Part shown: positions 4,629 to 5,867 of the stretch, in pieces | Layout of the letters: every line of letters starts with the position of its first letter | Position numbering within the stretch: position 1 is the first letter of the stretch | From: Minisyncoccota bacterium | GTDB taxonomy: Bacteria; Patescibacteriota; Microgenomatia; UBA1400; PJMF01 | DNA: 5,867 nucleotides | Direction of reading: 5' to 3' | Assembly: GCA_003518205.1 (NCBI GenBank) | Contig: DOZC01000033.1 | Span: 1 to 5,867 of the forward strand | Program-made: the position numbers and the translations under genes | Notes under the pieces: generated by a model | What the model was told of the DNA's origin: nothing | Database searches by the model: none | The model's input: only the letters and a program-made list of their open reading frames with translations

Positions 4629-5860
4629 TAATTAACGTGAAGATAGAAAGTATCTAGACCAGAATCAGAATGAGCAACACGAACATACCTTAGGTTGCAA
4701 CCATTTTGTCCTCGATAACTACCTCTATAAAGGGTACCAGATTTGACGGCTCTAATTTCACTTGAACTGCTATTAATATCTATACCATTATGAAAAGAAT
4801 AAATTCTCCCCACCCAAGTATTTTTAATGGCCCAAGTATGGCCAAAACCTTGGTTATATTGAATTCTGGATGAAATTGGCCAACTCCAACTTCCTGATGG
4901 ATTAAATGAGTCTCCACCTGAGGAATTTTCATAATTAATCGAACTTAAATAATTAAAAGGATTGTGAGCTATGCCGTTTTCGCTAACAATAAAATGCAAA
5001 TGAGTCCCGTTACTATTACATGATTCACCCTGAATTATACTGGCAATACGTTGACTTTCAGATATATATCCAACCTCAATTTCACTGCCTTTTCCAGCAA
5101 TAATGTCATTTATGGCGTTTAATTCTGCAGTTGCCTGAGCCAAGAGATTTTGAAATTTCTTTTCATCATTCTGAGTTTGTTTCAATAAATTTTGCTGCAC
5201 AGCTCGTTTGGATGTTAAATCCACTTTTTGTTTCTCAAGCTGAGTCTTTTTCTTTATGACCTCCCTCTGTTTCTTTTCACGAAGTTGTTTTTGTTCATCA
5301 AATAATAGTCTCTGAGATTCAGTTAGCTGCATCCCTCTTGCTGACTGCTGCTGTGCATCAGCTAGATAACGCAATCGAGTTAAAACCTGACTGAAAGATT
5401 TAGTTAGCAACATTTGAATTAGACCAGCTGTTTTTCTACTTTGCTTGTATTGTTGAGTGACTCGAGCGATTAATAATTTAGTTAAGTTGTCTAAAGACAA
5501 ACTTAAATTGGAAATTGCCGCATCCAAACTAACAATTTCTTTCTCAAGAGAAAAAATTTCACCTAAGGTTTGATCTATCCTAATTTGTTGCAAATTAATC
5601 TCACCATTTAAAACTAAAATTGTGTTCTTTAGTGTTACTGCTGAAGATCGTGTTTCGTTTATATTGTTTTGATAGCAAATTTGTTTTTCTTCCAAACAAT
5701 TAGAATAATTAGAATTATTCTTATCACAAGAATTTTTTTCGCAATCCTCAAGTGCTTGAACTGGTGATAAGCACAACCAACTGAAGCTAACAACAATAGC
5801 TAAAATTTTCCACATAACCCAGCCAGAAAATATTTCTGTTGATCTAAATAACTTTATCAT
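4625..5860 (-). CDS. Secreted coiled-coil M23-type peptidase with permuted catalytic motifs
   Basis: 411 residues. A signal peptide (hydrophobic about 17-35, likely cut after VQA-36) is followed by a Cys-rich stretch (C40, C45, C55, C62) and long coiled coils (about 70-255) like those of EnvC/PcsB-type peptidoglycan hydrolases. The C-terminal part carries M23 (lysostaphin-type) motifs in an unusual order. The GTHLHF motif (H287, H289), normally last, comes first and is followed by NPFNYL; only then come WPIS (327-330), GFG, the zinc motif HNGID (H357, D361), AVKSGTLYRG, H397 and FYLH (H408), and the chain stops at 411. All expected metal and catalytic histidines are present, so activity on cell-wall peptides is plausible. 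ATG 5815 (M16) is an alternative start with a compact signal peptide. Only seven bases lie upstream of ATG 5860, so its promoter is unseen. Confidence 0.85.
   Translation of the reverse strand: MIKLFRSTEIFSGWVMWKILAIVVSFSWLCLSPVQALEDCEKNSCDKNNSNYSNCLEEKQICYQNNINETRSSAVTLKNTILVLNGEINLQQIRIDQTLGEIFSLEKEIVSLDAAISNLSLSLDNLTKLLIARVTQQYKQSRKTAGLIQMLLTKSFSQVLTRLRYLADAQQQSARGMQLTESQRLLFDEQKQLREKKQREVIKKKTQLEKQKVDLTSKRAVQQNLLKQTQNDEKKFQNLLAQATAELNAINDIIAGKGSEIEVGYISESQRIASIIQGESCNSNGTHLHFIVSENGIAHNPFNYLSSINYENSSGGDSFNPSGSWSWPISSRIQYNQGFGHTWAIKNTWVGRIYSFHNGIDINSSSSEIRAVKSGTLYRGSYRGQNGCNLRYVRVAHSDSGLDTFYLHVNY
5702..5721. repeat. Perfect 9-bp inverted repeat inside the M23 gene
   Basis: AGAATAATT (5702-5710), a two-base AG spacer, and AATTATTCT (5713-5721) form a perfect inverted repeat. 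It lies within codons for the Asn-rich stretch after the signal peptide (about residues 47-53). It could be a protein-binding palindrome, but Asn codons in AT-rich DNA easily give such a pattern by chance. Confidence 0.4.
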
Positions 5861-5867
5861 GCTAAGG

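Noticed and set aside
1..5867. CRISPR array, tRNA or rRNA genes, insertion sequence
   Set aside because: No spaced direct repeats, cloverleaf-like or conserved rRNA sequence, transposase or terminal inverted repeats were seen on either strand.
1..5867. Use of TGA as Gly (code 25)
   Set aside because: TGA ends the LCP gene at the exact overlap with the next start, and no long frame contains an internal TGA.

Overview
The window looks like a compact stretch of chromosome from a Candidate Phyla Radiation (Patescibacteria) bacterium, most reminiscent of Microgenomates. This lineage call is inference. It rests on short intergenic gaps, overlapping gene ends, almost no Shine-Dalgarno sequences, and protein styles common in that radiation: an HMA-DsbD-like membrane protein, a small anchored cytochrome b5, a CAP protein with two C-terminal membrane helices, an LCP protein with a Cys-containing insertion, and a coiled-coil M23 peptidase with rearranged motifs. 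TGA, TAA and TAG all act as stops, so the TGA=Gly code of Gracilibacteria/Absconditabacteria is not in use. The DNA is moderately AT-rich throughout, with no obvious composition break, and holds no RNA genes, insertion sequences or CRISPR array.

Layout. (1) 1-785, minus: the N-terminal 261 codons of an HMA + DsbD_2/UreH-type membrane protein, cut by the window edge. (2) 786-923: a divergent regulatory gap with tandem 11-bp repeats. (3) 924-1551, plus: a two-gene unit with an anchored cytochrome b5-domain protein and a two-helix membrane protein with one His per helix. (4) 1544-2768, minus: a CAP/SCP-domain protein and a small three-helix protein, whose end overlaps the preceding unit tail to tail. 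(5) 2769-2835: a 67-bp divergent promoter region. (6) 2836-4628, plus: an LCP (LytR-CpsA-Psr) protein overlapping a Crp/Fnr-type regulator by ATGA. (7) 4625-5860, minus: a secreted coiled-coil peptidase whose M23 motifs are in circularly permuted order, its stop sharing TTAA with the regulator's stop.

Two themes emerge. The left third looks like a membrane redox or metal module: a metal-binding HMA domain, a thiol-redox-type membrane core, a haem b5 domain, and a possible small haem-binding helical pair. The rest is envelope biology: LCP glycopolymer transfer, a CAP protein, and a peptidoglycan hydrolase, with a Crp-like regulator coupled to the LCP gene. The observation most worth following is the permuted M23 domain. 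Next are the -10-like hexamers 6-9 bases from several start codons (possible leaderless mRNAs) and the Pho-box-like repeat in front of the HMA gene.
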